A DNA stretch of 64,000 nt, from the NCBI GenBank assembly GCA_051294375.1, contig CM119266.1, forward strand, positions 22,603,575-22,667,574. Direction: 5' to 3'. Origin of the DNA: Paraspadella gotoi. Lineage: Eukaryota; Chaetognatha. Position numbers and translations under genes: made by a program. Positions 39,490-46,567 of this stretch are shown here, in pieces. The stretch's first letter is position 1, and the number at the start of each line of letters is the position of its first letter. The notes under the pieces were generated by a model. It searched no databases. It saw nothing but the letters and a program-made list of their open reading frames with translations, and had not been told where the DNA came from.

Positions 39490-42153
39490 ACTTTTCCTCA
39501 CCCCAGAGAAGGAGGTGATAAACTTTCCTCGCGTCGTTGTTTGTGAAGGGCCTGTATCCCTTCTCGAAAGATCGACGGATCTCGAAAATGGCGATGGAAT
39601 CTCCTTCGCAGTCTTCCATCACCTGACAGATGACGGACAGCCGCTTCTTGGGCGAGTCTGGAAATTCGGCGCAGGTGCAACGCACCTGTCCAAAAAGGGG
39701 GGGGTGAATAATCTTTTAACTTAAATAATAAATAATAAATAATGAGGAGTACAAGTCTCACCCAGGAGGATTTTCCCTTTTGAGGACAATCCGAGCCTCC
39801 GCAGCTGAAGAAATCGAAGCAAATCGATTCCTTGTTGCAGGCGACGGAGGCGGCGACGGAGGTACCCACCTTGACCTATTCGTGGAGAAGAAGTTGAGCT
39901 CAACCTGAATCAGATCTCGTCCCAAACAACGGAAATACGAGATAACGCGGCATTCTGAGAAGTTGTAATCAGTAGACGAGACTCACGTCAACTGGTCTGT
40001 AGGTCGCCGCTGGACGAGGAGTTGACTGGGAAGCTGAAGGACACTCCAGAACGGTCGGATAAATCTTTTGTTTACTGAGGAAGAGATGATTTTTTTAATT
40101 CTAGCCGGATCTGATTACAGCAGATTCCGGCTCTGTATTTCACTTTGTCGGTCTGTCGGTCCGCTCCCCCAATCTTGTCGGGCATTCACTTATATCATGT
40201 CAGAACATCGAATTATGATAAATTATGCAAAACAAAATGATGTCCCTCCGTTATTATATATATCGTGATGTGAAGAGACAGTAATTATTGATAAGTGTTA
40301 ATGACAGAACCGTTCAATATAAGCAGTCCCTGTTACAGGCGGGTAACCCCGGTCCTTTAGGTTGGGAGGCGAATGACTTGCCTCCGGCACCAATGGCCGC
40401 TGATGAACGGTTGGTGGATTTTAGTCCACCATAGATGTATATCATTTTAGAGCCACACGACAGGACAAAGAACCGCCTGTTATTTGCTAGTTTCAGAAAC
40501 TTAGGATCGGACTCTCGTCCGCCACTACAGGTGGGGTAGACGTCCCGTCCCCCTTACTAGCATTGACACCAATGGGGAGCGAATCCAAGACGGCTTGGTG
40601 GGAAGAGAGCAATTTTGCTCTTTCGCCACAGGAACTACGCTGATGGACGCAGGCAGGTGGCGATAATGATTTTGTTGCCACGTCGTCATATATCGAGATT
40701 ACAAATTCCGAAAAAATTATGGTCTTGGAGTCTATTCACTCGGAGTTGAGGGGTTACTTGGTGATTTCGTGAAATTCCCTCACTTATTCGAAAAAAGATA
40801 CGGGATGAGGTCAACTTATCGAATCGCTTATCCGTTTCAACTTACTCATCTGTGTAGAGATACAGAATGACCTCGTCGCAAAGAAGCACACGCGACAGCA
40901 AACTCTGAATCTGTTGCAAGAGTCCGAACTCGTGGTAAGGAGTGCAGCACTTGTGAGCCAACTGGAAGAGCGGTAAAAATATATTATTAGGACGCGATTA
41001 AATTGATTTACATGTTGATTATAATTTGTGATTTATGGCTTTTTCCATTTCAGTGACTTAACCTCCCAGATCAGTTCCTTGCGAGCTTCGGCTTTTGCCT
41101 CCATGTCAGTTATCTCTTGCTCTCTGGGAACTTCCGACGCCCTAATCAGAATTTTCGATCCGAATAAAAATGCGAAATACATTGTAATAATAATAATAAA
41201 TAGCCTTACTTGTTGCTGTAAATCGAGAGATTGTTAATGTAGTCCTCGCCAAAAGTCACTTCTCGATCATTGAACTATAAAAGTTTTAAAGATTATATAA
41301 GCAACTTACTATTTTCCAATCTGACTTTCGCAAAACAAAAAGGGAGATGGAGTGCAAAGGCACGCTCAAGCACGCAAGCGGCCCGGGAATTTAAAGACTC
41401 GCCTCGAGCGCGAATTCTGGGAAATCCCTAAAAAAGGTCTTGGTGACTTCTTGGCCAAATCGTGGATGAGCGTGGAACAAATCGACCAACTTTCCCTCTG
41501 AGATGGCGCGGAAAAAAAACCTCGTATCCTATTAGTTTTCATATTCTTTCTCCATCCTCACCCTCAATAAACTTGTCCATGTCCTCTATTGTTACACCGT
41601 ACTTCCCCAGCAGCTTCGACACCTCCGCCTCCGTCATACGGCTGCGGCGTTTCCCGCTTGATCCATCGCGAGACTTGGAGGAGGAGCGTTTAAAATCGTC
41701 TTCGCTTGCCTCATTTGTGGACGAGCTCTCAGACTGAGACGATGAGTGAGAGATGGAAATAGAGAAAGTAAATAAGTATGAGGCGATCTTAAAAATTGCC
41801 GGATTTTTTTTTTCAATGAAGATTTTTGTGAAAATCTGATCACAAAAATCGGTCAAAAATAGATCTAAAATATAGATTTTGTTATTAAACGAGATTTATA
41901 TTATTTAATATTATAGACAGCATTCCGAAGAATTTTTTTATAGAAATGGGAGGGAATTTTGTTTTCCTGTATGGTTCTGCTAAAAAACTTAAGAATCCAA
42001 CAACATTTTTAATTTGTAATTTAATTTATGAAATTTATGGAATTTAACTACTCACGTCTTCTGAACTTGGTTTCCAGCTCATCGCAATGTCGACTCGGAT
42101 TTAGTCCACGAGGACAACGACAACGACAACGCCGACGACGGCGATGAGACGAA
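6577..42153 (-). CDS. PDE2A: Dual-GAF 3',5'-cyclic nucleotide phosphodiesterase, PDE2-like (whole gene)
   Basis: The gene hydrolyses cAMP and/or cGMP in the cytosol or at membranes. 22 coding exons total about 2.84 kb (about 945 codons, close to PDE2A length). N-terminal exons lead into GAF-A (40846-39502), a linker helix (39365-39202), GAF-B (38969-18214) and the catalytic HD domain (15307-6858). The active site is complete: PYHNFHHA, CHDIDHRG, FHHF, TSTDL, and the invariant Gln in SIQ followed by VKF. EQGDLERA and TSTDL favour PDE2 over PDE5, PDE10 or PDE11, but this is a motif comparison only. All junctions keep phase except around 19.1-24.4 kb, where about 25 GAF-B residues are missing. 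Exon 3 has an in-frame TAA. Insertions have expanded the 3' two thirds. It converges on the TGF-beta-like gene. Confidence 0.85.
6858..6989 (-). CDS. PDE2A: PDE exon 21: end of the catalytic domain
   Basis: Acceptor CCCAAG (unusual), donor TTG|GTAAGC, phase 0, 44 codons. VKFLTYVPIPVVNHLVTVFP then NCKKNIQIW matches the last PDE helices, including the hydrophobic-clamp Phe two residues after the invariant Gln. Confidence 0.85.
7128..7292 (-). CDS. PDE2A: PDE exon 20: second metal Asp and invariant Gln
   Basis: Acceptor CTTCAG, donor CAG|GTACTT, phase 0 to 0, 55 codons. Starts STDLHG with the distal metal-binding Asp, then LLGEFWEQGDLERAKDI, EPIMDRNKA, and ends with the substrate-purine-binding Gln (PSIQ). 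Confidence 0.92.
7357..7448 (-). CDS. PDE2A: PDE exon 19: catalytic helices
   Basis: Acceptor TTTTAG, donor ACA|GTAAGT, phase 1 to 0. EEDFCWNDPEHRKLLMSIIM ends one residue before the TS-x-DL metal-site motif in the next exon. Confidence 0.88.
7480..8205 (-). mobile_element. Penelope-like element fragment with GIY-YIG endonuclease
   Basis: On the minus strand, 8100 to about 7580 encodes the C-terminal region of a Penelope-like retroelement: a KLKDILCTKNRTHPDP segment, GIYKYNCPC and KAVYIGQTSR (the GIY...YIG core), then KEHEKAIE. A TAG at 7903-7905 breaks the frame. The copy is flanked by an inverted repeat of about 120 bp (7480-7604 against the reverse complement of 8066-8180). No reverse transcriptase remains. 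It lies in the intron between PDE exons 18 and 19. Confidence 0.8.
8175..8207 (+). ncRNA. Hammerhead-ribozyme-like core at the PLE edge
   Basis: CTGAAGA (8175-8181), a perfect 6-bp stem GACATA/TATGTC closed by a 6-nt loop, then GAAA (8201-8204). This is the hammerhead core order with one change from CUGAUGA. Hammerheads are known in Penelope-like elements. Activity is unproven. Confidence 0.4.
8483..8602 (-). CDS. PDE2A: PDE exon 18: catalytic helices
   Basis: Acceptor TGTTAG, donor G|GTAAAA, phase 1 to 1, fitting both neighbours. YNLLVECIKYCIICTDLPVG corresponds to the helix usually reading IIxATDLA; Cys replaces Ala. Flanked by a 6.2-kb intron and a 1-kb intron, both filled with insertions. 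Confidence 0.8.
9395..9985. repeat. 600-bp imperfect palindrome with PLE-like end
   Basis: The left arm (9395-9665) reads as the reverse complement of the right arm (9672-9985) through the same succession of GA/CT tracts and unique words such as GACAGATAGAGTAAGTTTTG. The centre is AAATGTATTATTTACC and its complement. The right arm carries a hammerhead-like core absent from the left. Confidence 0.75.
9911..9939 (+). ncRNA. Hammerhead-like core (CTGATGA...GAAAC)
   Basis: Canonical CTGATGA (9911-9917), a short GCT/AGC stem with a 9-nt loop, then GAAAC (9935-9939). Found in one arm of the palindrome only. Confidence 0.35.
10621..11090 (+). repeat. R6 dispersed repeat with internal tandem
   Basis: 10621-10790 matches 40105-40260 (TAGCCGGATCTG...CACTTTGTCGGTC...AATTATGATAAATTATGCAA). 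It is followed by two tandem copies of a 110-bp unit containing GATTGACTTGAAAT and GTATGTGGGTAGGAAA, at 10826-10935 and 10976-11090. Confidence 0.7.
11180..12170. repeat. Low-complexity TTAATTAATC / GTC intron sequence
   Basis: Long stretches of ATTA/ATCA words interrupted by CGTCGTC runs (11469-11485, 11950-11999). The segment at 12108-12160, reverse complemented, matches 35480-35540. Confidence 0.75.
13035..14165 (+). repeat. R5 element with 20-bp minisatellite
   Basis: A minisatellite of TGATGCGATGATAACCATT-like units (13046-13362 and 13592-13685), a SINE inserted in it, then a 450-bp segment ending in GACAGA runs and CTGGACAGCCGCTTCAGAGC. The reverse complement of the whole arrangement occurs at 38010-38595, and a shorter copy at 48310-48600. 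Confidence 0.75.
13366..13592 (+). mobile_element. SINE S1 inserted in the R5 minisatellite
   Basis: Near-identical to the SINE at 6228-6467. Minisatellite units occur on both sides, so it inserted after the array formed. Confidence 0.85.
14340..14610. repeat. GA-rich tract and CAG-rich stretch
   Basis: GAAA/GAGA microsatellite (14341-14403) followed by GCAGCAG words. The open frames through it are low-complexity artefacts, antisense to the PDE intron. Confidence 0.7.
14816..15020 (-). CDS. PDE2A: PDE exon 17: catalytic domain, HD metal site
   Basis: Acceptor TTCCAG after a 68-bp intron, donor G|GTACAG, phase 0 to 1. LFIAGICHDIDHRGRTNRFM holds the His-Asp metal ligands. SESSMEFHHFRMAVQIL follows and corresponds to the HHF helix. 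Confidence 0.92.
15089..15307 (-). CDS. PDE2A: PDE exon 16: catalytic domain, general-acid His
   Basis: Acceptor TTTCAG, donor CAG|GTGGGT, phase 0 to 0, 73 codons. VYKNYRSTLPYHNFHHAFEV contains the YHNxxH signature: the first His is the proton donor and the second is a metal ligand. Confidence 0.92.
16379..17345 (+). repeat. Telomere-like TTAGGG minisatellite, about 140-bp higher-order unit
   Basis: TTAGGGTTAGGGTT motifs alternate with GAGGCACGGAGATGTACGGG, GGAGTTGAACGGGAGG and GGTTGATGCATCGAAGGCGG blocks. Unit starts near 16853, 16993 and 17132 give a period of about 140 bp; the last unit is shortened. The GTTAGG open frames through it are artefacts. Confidence 0.9.
17403..17475. repeat. 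Cluster of TGGCGANNTCGCCA palindromes
   Basis: Three perfect 14-bp palindromes with different centres: TGGCGAGGTCGCCA (17405-17418), TGGCGACATCGCCA (17429-17442) and TGGCGATATCGCCA (17449-17462), plus a partial fourth. Two related words, TGGCGATTTCGC, lie on the other side of the array at 16313 and 16352. Confidence 0.85.
18214..18431 (-). CDS. PDE2A: PDE exon 15: end of GAF-B and linker
   Basis: Acceptor CTTTAG, donor AAC|GTAAGT, phase 1 to 0. LFSSREVAAMKHLASYCGLA then LYDRLNSAELKRTIIMDMHA is the last GAF helix and the long helix leading to the catalytic domain. The Asn-Lys of the NKFDE signature is replaced by Ser. Confidence 0.85.
18627..18905. mobile_element. R3 inverted-repeat element with SINE tail inside
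   Basis: Arms 18627-18735 and 18808-18905 are inverted copies (AGAGCTCTCAGAAATATCAT against its complement). The centre holds the last 60 bp of an S1 SINE (TGCTTATATTGAACGGTTCT). The same arm sequence occurs at 30979-31145 and 32925-33101. Confidence 0.75.
19053..19117 (-). CDS. PDE2A: PDE exon 14: GAF-B
   Basis: Acceptor CTATAG, donor C|GTTAGT, ending in phase 1 as exon 15 requires. SLLSVPVFTSEKMT matches the GAF strand usually read as RNILCxPI. Its entry phase (2) does not match exon 13 (1), so a short exon between them is unidentified. Confidence 0.6.
19118..19764. other. AT-rich intron, nothing recognised
   Basis: No repeat pair, exon or RNA gene seen. One short GC-rich patch at 19565-19605 (GGCGTTCGTCACAAATCGCCACGCG). 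Confidence 0.5.
19765..20361 (-). mobile_element. Deleted Tc1/mariner-like element with perfect TIRs
   Basis: 25-bp perfect terminal inverted repeats (ACATCTGACACATAATTATT...) flanked by TA on both sides. The 597-bp body keeps only the transposase N-terminal DNA-binding region on the minus strand (SSEARRQVIAQFYQNHEQEG, then CAGRPRKLTARQSRTIMKGI), with stops. The catalytic domain is gone. Confidence 0.8.
21934..22545. repeat. Internal duplication within the gypsy integrase
   Basis: The block starting CTGTTTGACGAAGGCATTTT at 21941 recurs at 22300 (offset 359). The block starting CCATGTCTCTGGAACGAAGG at 22184 recurs at 22431 (offset 247). The two offsets show overlapping rearrangement rather than one clean tandem copy. 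Confidence 0.85.
22811..23104 (-). mobile_element. SINE S3 bracketed by a 38-bp perfect inverted repeat
   Basis: 22811-22848 is the exact reverse complement of 23067-23104 (GGAATTGGCTGCCATTCGAT...). Between them lies a SINE-like sequence (minus, about 22862-23040) related to 40497-40660, with CACTACAGGTGGGTTAGACG and a B-box-like GGACTCGGGTTCGCGCC. The arms belong to the gypsy RNase H region. Confidence 0.8.
23390..23701 (+). mobile_element. R2 dispersed repeat, copy A
   Basis: About 310 bp from GTCTTGTCAGACACCTCTCA to GACCCGGCTGTTGCCATA. It interrupts a gypsy fragment just before the sequence read as RGFIPRVAHHT on the minus strand. Other copies lie at 25326-25477, 25455-25748 and 31310-31618. 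Family unknown, non-coding. Confidence 0.75.
23702..24346. other. PDE intron, possible unplaced GAF-B exon
   Basis: On the minus strand near 23815-23740 an open stretch reads KTFTLPNRMTTEGKSVLRT, which would suit the missing GAF-B segment before SLLSVPVF. I found no donor/acceptor pair in the right phase, so it is not called as an exon. Confidence 0.25.
24347..24429 (-). CDS. PDE2A: PDE exon 13: GAF-B core
   Basis: Acceptor TTAATAG, first base completing Ala. MAFEVEDDDTSRIWPLETGI followed by SGRAAFTG matches the GAF IxxPxxxGIxGxVAxTG segment. The donor (G|GTCAGC) is weak. The frame stops 17 bp further on, and another open frame continues to a strong GTAAGT after 24284, so this 3' boundary is uncertain. 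Confidence 0.6.
24430..25325. other. AT-rich intron, nothing recognised
   Basis: Mostly AT-rich unique sequence with no exon-like island. Confidence 0.5.
25326..25748 (+). mobile_element. R2 dispersed repeat, two adjacent copies
   Basis: A partial copy (25326-25477) is followed by a fuller one (25455-25748). Both contain the GGTATATTCA...CCTCAC.CCC word and a CATTGGCTCAGAG.GGGAAC block. Here R2 occurs without gypsy sequence, showing it is an independent family. Confidence 0.75.
25749..26674. other. AT-rich intron, nothing recognised
   Basis: No repeat partner or exon identified in this stretch. Confidence 0.5.
26675..27370 (+). mobile_element. R4 TIR element, complete ends
   Basis: 35-bp terminal inverted repeats with one mismatch (CTCAAGCGTACTGTCACTTT near each end) bound a 696-bp element. 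A 72-codon open frame at 26839-27057 ends in an acidic Asp/Lys stretch but has no transposase motif, so this looks non-autonomous. An inverted, truncated copy lies at 3336-3945. Confidence 0.75.
27674..27726 (-). CDS. PDE2A: PDE exon 12: GAF-B, isolated in a large intron
   Basis: A 53-bp exon in a GC-rich island within AT-rich sequence. Acceptor CTTTAG, donor GC|GTACGC, phase 0 to 2, matching both neighbours. Codes SSDAEPSPRTATLVLAT. It lies 11 kb from exon 11 and 3.2 kb from exon 13. Confidence 0.6.
27727..29814. other. AT-rich intron, CT-rich tract, nothing else recognised
   Basis: 28080-28420 is pyrimidine-rich (CTCTTT words). The rest is AT-rich unique sequence. No exon needed by phase was found here. 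Confidence 0.5.
29815..30907 (-). mobile_element. Tc1/mariner element with intact ends, dead transposase
   Basis: 25-bp perfect terminal inverted repeats (CAGATCTGCTCAAAAAAAAG...) with TA on both sides; total 1093 bp. On the minus strand an N-terminal helix-turn-helix (AAIIQLWKAGLSKCRIAKQL, then ICRVVKKFEATRDLG) and a C-terminal catalytic piece (WPRNSPDCDIIKNVWGRMKR) remain. The position normally occupied by the third catalytic acid (IENVW type) reads IKNVW, and stops break the middle. Confidence 0.88.
31147..31310 (-). mobile_element. Second gypsy fragment (RT/RNase H)
   Basis: Codes on the minus strand YYYRRFIPRVAHHTMPLYNA then LKGKPRRLDWSSACQHG, nearly identical to 23280-23390. R2 interrupts it at the same place, so the two loci share a gypsy-plus-R2 ancestor. 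Confidence 0.8.
31310..31618 (+). mobile_element. R2 dispersed repeat, copy D
   Basis: Same order as copy A (GTCTTGTCAGACACCTCTCA to GACCCGGCTGTTGCCATA). It ends exactly where the foldback element begins. Confidence 0.8.
31617..32904. mobile_element. Foldback element with TTAGGG-rich centre
   Basis: Arms of about 300 bp: 31617-31960 pairs with 32610-32904. The outer 25 bp are perfect inverted repeats (ACTTAAATTAATCAAAATAA...), and inner words such as CCAAGATATTGGCC and GATGCAAAAAGAAAGTA are shared. The centre switches from AACCCTAA-type words (31955-32030) to TTAGGGTTAGGG-type words (32285-32600), so the centre is itself loosely inverted. Confidence 0.75.
33169..33382 (+). mobile_element. 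SINE S1, diverged copy
   Basis: ATGGTGGACTACAATCTATT..., GGTCCGGGGTTCTAGCCCGG and the GTTACAGCCTGATCCGAAGC...ATATTGAACGGTTCTGTCA tail. More diverged than the copies at 6.2 and 13.4 kb, with a shortened middle. Confidence 0.8.
33711..33758 (+). tRNA. 3' half of a tRNA-Leu-like sequence with CCA
   Basis: TTTAAGTCTTTTCGGAGGCG (long variable arm) runs into TGGGTTCGAATCC (T arm), then ACTGCCA followed by CCA at 33756-33758. There is no 5' half (no D arm or acceptor partner), so this is a fragment. Encoded CCA suggests retroposition of a mature tRNA or a tRNA-derived element. Confidence 0.55.
33759..34438. other. Intron sequence, unrecognised open frame
   Basis: A 97-codon plus-strand open frame (33838-34131) has no recognised motif and lies antisense within the PDE intron. 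Probably chance or repeat remnant. Confidence 0.3.
34439..34672 (+). mobile_element. tRNA-derived SINE, family S2
   Basis: GTGGCTCAGTGGCCTAATGC (A box) and GGTTCGAGCC (B box) at tRNA-like spacing, then a tRNA-unrelated body with CGGGTAACCCGCCTGTAGGC and an A-rich end. It shares the GGGTAACCCGCCTGTA word with family S1. Confidence 0.8.
34673..38009. other. AT-rich intron with a (CGT)n run
   Basis: Mostly AT-rich unique sequence. 35480-35540 matches 12108-12160 inverted. 37560-37612 is a CGT/GGC trinucleotide run. No exon found. Confidence 0.6.
38010..38595 (-). repeat. R5 element, second copy
   Basis: Reverse complement of the 13.0-14.2 kb arrangement: CTGTCCAGC end, CT/GTCTCT tracts, GTACGATCTCTTGCGTGATCG, then the ATCATCGCATCAA minisatellite. 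Confidence 0.75.
38832..38969 (-). CDS. PDE2A: PDE exon 11: start of GAF-B
   Basis: Acceptor CGCCAG joins exon 10 in phase 0. SSDVWVFLVDSTKGTIRLK is the first GAF-B strand, followed by a Ser/Thr loop. The donor chosen is CTA|GTAGGA, just before an in-frame TGA; phase 0 fits the next exon. Confidence 0.7.
39202..39365 (-). CDS. PDE2A: PDE exon 10: GAF-A/GAF-B linker helix
   Basis: Acceptor GGTCAG, donor AGG|GTGAGA, phase 1 to 0. ITLHQAVNYTDLMNEKKCSD then LGSELFQEITSIDQQIQKIS form the connecting helix of the GAF tandem. The 136-bp intron before it contains an 87-bp GA/CT run. Confidence 0.8.
39399..39485. repeat. (GA)n run inside a 136-bp PDE intron
   Basis: Uninterrupted GA, CT on the coding strand, between exons 9 and 10. 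It supplies the polypyrimidine tract ahead of the exon 10 acceptor. Confidence 0.95.
39502..39685 (-). CDS. PDE2A: PDE exon 9: end of GAF-A
   Basis: Acceptor GGACAG, donor G|GTGAGG, phase 0 to 1. EGDSIAIFEIRRSF and YRPFTNNDARKVYHLLLW match the last strands and helix of a GAF domain. The NKFDE residues typical of nucleotide-binding GAFs are not kept. Confidence 0.8.
39762..39875 (-). CDS. PDE2A: PDE exon 8: GAF-A
   Basis: Acceptor GAATAG, donor TGG|GTGAGA, phase 0 to 0. VKVGTSVAASVACNKESICF corresponds to the GAF segment G-x-VA-x-x-A-x-x-x-x-x-I. A Cys-rich loop (CGGSDCPQKGK) follows. Confidence 0.75.
39987..40074 (-). CDS. PDE2A: PDE exon 7: GAF-A
   Basis: Acceptor CCTCAG, donor GAC|GTGAGT, phase 2 to 0. 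Codes DKQKIYPTVLECPS and a Pro/Ala loop. The intron before it carries an R6 repeat, an inverted S1 SINE and an S3 SINE. Confidence 0.7.
40105..40260 (+). repeat. R6 repeat, second copy
   Basis: Matches 10621-10790, starting TAGCCGGATCTG and ending ATGATGTCCCTCCGTTA. Confidence 0.75.
40272..40433 (-). mobile_element. SINE S1, inverted copy
   Basis: Reverse complement of the S1 consensus, with the middle (GGCAGTTAAGAGGGACGGGG region) shortened. Ends TTGGTGGATTTTAGTCCACC. Confidence 0.85.
40497..40660 (-). mobile_element. SINE S3, second copy
   Basis: GGATCGGACTCTCGTCCGCC then CACTACAGGTGGGGTAGACG, matching the element at 22862-23040. Lies 60 bp from the S1 SINE in the same intron. Confidence 0.65.
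40846..40961 (-). CDS. PDE2A: PDE exon 6: start of GAF-A
   Basis: Acceptor TTCCAG, donor GA|GTAAGT, phase 0 to 2. FGLLQQIQSLLSRVLLCDEV followed by ILYLYTD matches the first helix and strand of a GAF domain. Confidence 0.8.
41063..41141 (-). CDS. PDE2A: PDE exon 5: helix leading into GAF-A
   Basis: Acceptor GATTAG, donor GAG|GTTAAG, phase 2 to 0. Codes a charged helix (EQEITDMEAKAEARKELIWE). Its Met is a possible downstream start if the exon 3 stop is real. Confidence 0.7.
41210..41274 (-). CDS. PDE2A: PDE exon 4
   Basis: Acceptor TTTATAG, donor AA|GTAAGG, phase 0 to 2. Codes FNDREVTFGEDYINNLSIYS and on. The intron separating it from exon 3 is only 35 bp. Confidence 0.65.
41310..41497 (-). 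CDS. PDE2A: PDE exon 3: N-terminal region, with in-frame TAA
   Basis: Acceptor TCTCAG, donor ATA|GTAAGT. Length fits phase 1 to 0. Reads GKLVDLFHAHPRFGQEVTKT and on to ALEASL, then TAA at 41391-41393. The same frame reopens and runs to the donor (SLFVLRKSDWKI), joining exon 4 in phase. The stop may be a mutation, a base error, or part of an intron I have not resolved. Confidence 0.5.
41562..41733 (-). CDS. PDE2A: PDE exon 2: N-terminal region
   Basis: Acceptor GTCTCAG, donor GTGAGG, phase 0 to 1. A serine-rich acidic/basic stretch is followed by MTEAEVSKLLGKYGVTIEDM, a short helical segment like those preceding the GAF tandem in dual-GAF PDEs. Confidence 0.65.
42056..42153 (-). CDS. PDE2A: PDE exon 1: 5'UTR and start codon
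   Basis: Acceptor TTTTCAG, then untranslated sequence with an in-frame TAA seven codons before ATG 42082. Codes MSWKPSSED and ends GAC|GTGAGT in phase 0. The acceptor implies at least one untranslated exon further upstream. Confidence 0.55.
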
Positions 42154-42234
42154 CTGAAAATAAACAAGCGTTGATTTTCGCTCCACTCAATTTGTAAATA
42201 TCATTTTTAAAAATATTTTATCTTTCTTTTTTCG

Positions 42235-42236
42235 TT

Positions 42237-42328
<92 letters not shown>

Positions 42329-42330
42329 TT
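42235..42330. repeat. (TTTC)n microsatellite
   Basis: About 23 tetranucleotide units immediately upstream of PDE exon 1. Confidence 0.95.
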
Positions 42331-42608
42331 TTAATTCTTTCAGCATGCACCTTGGTTCTTGTAAATATAGCTGTACGATGAATGTGAAGAACTTTTTTAA
42401 TACAATTATCGTCTCTAAGGCAGTTTACTTCTCTAAGAAAGACTTTTATTGAATAAATCTATTGGTTTACAATTTCGTGTCAGCATTTTACTGTAGTTAA
42501 AAAAACGGAAAGAAATGTTTGGTCTTCGAAATTAAGCTTTAGTTTTCGTTATAGGGTTATTCTAACAAATTGATAACAACGAGATCTATTTAAAAGTATT
42601 CAATCAAT

Positions 42609-42812
42609 ATGCATTTTTTTTTCAAAGCGACCAGAGTTCCTTTTCTCCTCTTCCTCTTCCTTCTCAATTCCACTTCGGGCGAACATCAGCAGATGGCAGA
42701 ATTGGGTTTCCAAGTTGAAAGCCAATCGATGGAATCGTCGAACTCTGATGCAAGAACGACGACGACGCTCGGCGGATTGCGTCGGAATCGATCCGCGGAA
42801 TCGGAAACGTAA
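42609..42812 (+). CDS. Small open frame with signal-peptide-like start
   Basis: 67 codons. MHFFFKATRVPFLLFLFLLN followed by STSG has the charge and hydrophobic core of a secretory signal. The rest is Ser/Thr/Arg-rich with no domain and stops at 42810-42812. It lies divergent from the PDE gene and could be a first exon, but nothing downstream confirms this. Confidence 0.25.
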   Translation: MHFFFKATRVPFLLFLFLLNSTSGEHQQMAELGFQVESQSMESSNSDARTTTTLGGLRRNRSAESET

Positions 42813-42839
42813 AACAAGTGGCCAACGAATCGTTTTTTT

Positions 42840-46035
<3,196 letters not shown>

Positions 46036-46139
46036 ACTAGATAGAAAAGAAAGAAAAAGAAAAAAGTACCGCCTCCTCCAAAAAAAAAAAGAAAGTAAAA
46101 CAAAATAAAGGAAGAAAACAAAGGAAAGAAAGAAAGGAA

Positions 46140-46360
46140 AAGAAATCGGCGACGCGAACGCGAATCCTTTTGAGGTGGCGATGGAGATGGGACGAAGATG
46201 GCGCCGGAGTTCGAGTCAAAGTCGAGGAATCGGATGGCGCCATGATGGGAGGGTGCTGGAGAAGATGAGGCCGGCGTGATGGAGTGTTGGAGAGAAAAAC
46301 GAGTGAGAAATAGTGATGGGTTATGACGAGTGAATCGCTCATTGGGTCTCAATATATATT
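46140..46360 (-). other. GC-richer patch, unrecognised
   Basis: On the minus strand, APSDSSTLTRTPAPSSSHLH and neighbouring frames are open, next to an N gap with CGGCGG. It could be a first exon; no domain seen. Confidence 0.2.
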
Positions 46361-46542
46361 GAGAGTGTAGGCAATGTTCAAATTTTTTATTAATTTGTAC
46401 CTAGTTTCTTGATGATCATGAATTTTTACGTGAATAATAATGAAAGCGAATGGGACGGCGGTTCGTAAGAACAATATTTTTTTGGCAGAGGGAGAGGAGT
46501 AAAAGAGAGGGGAGCGTCGGATCGACCGACAGCGGCGGCGGC

Positions 46543-46567
46543 NNNNNNNNNNNNNNNNNNNNNNNNN
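46543..46567. other. Assembly gap (N)
   Basis: Short run of N following GGCGGCGGC. Confidence 0.99.

Noticed and set aside
39898-39945. Minus-strand stretch reading AALSRISVVWDEI, at first taken as a GAF-A exon with an in-frame TGA
   Set aside because: Exon 7 joins exon 8 directly in phase 0 by good splice sites, so this lies in the intron and the TGA is irrelevant.
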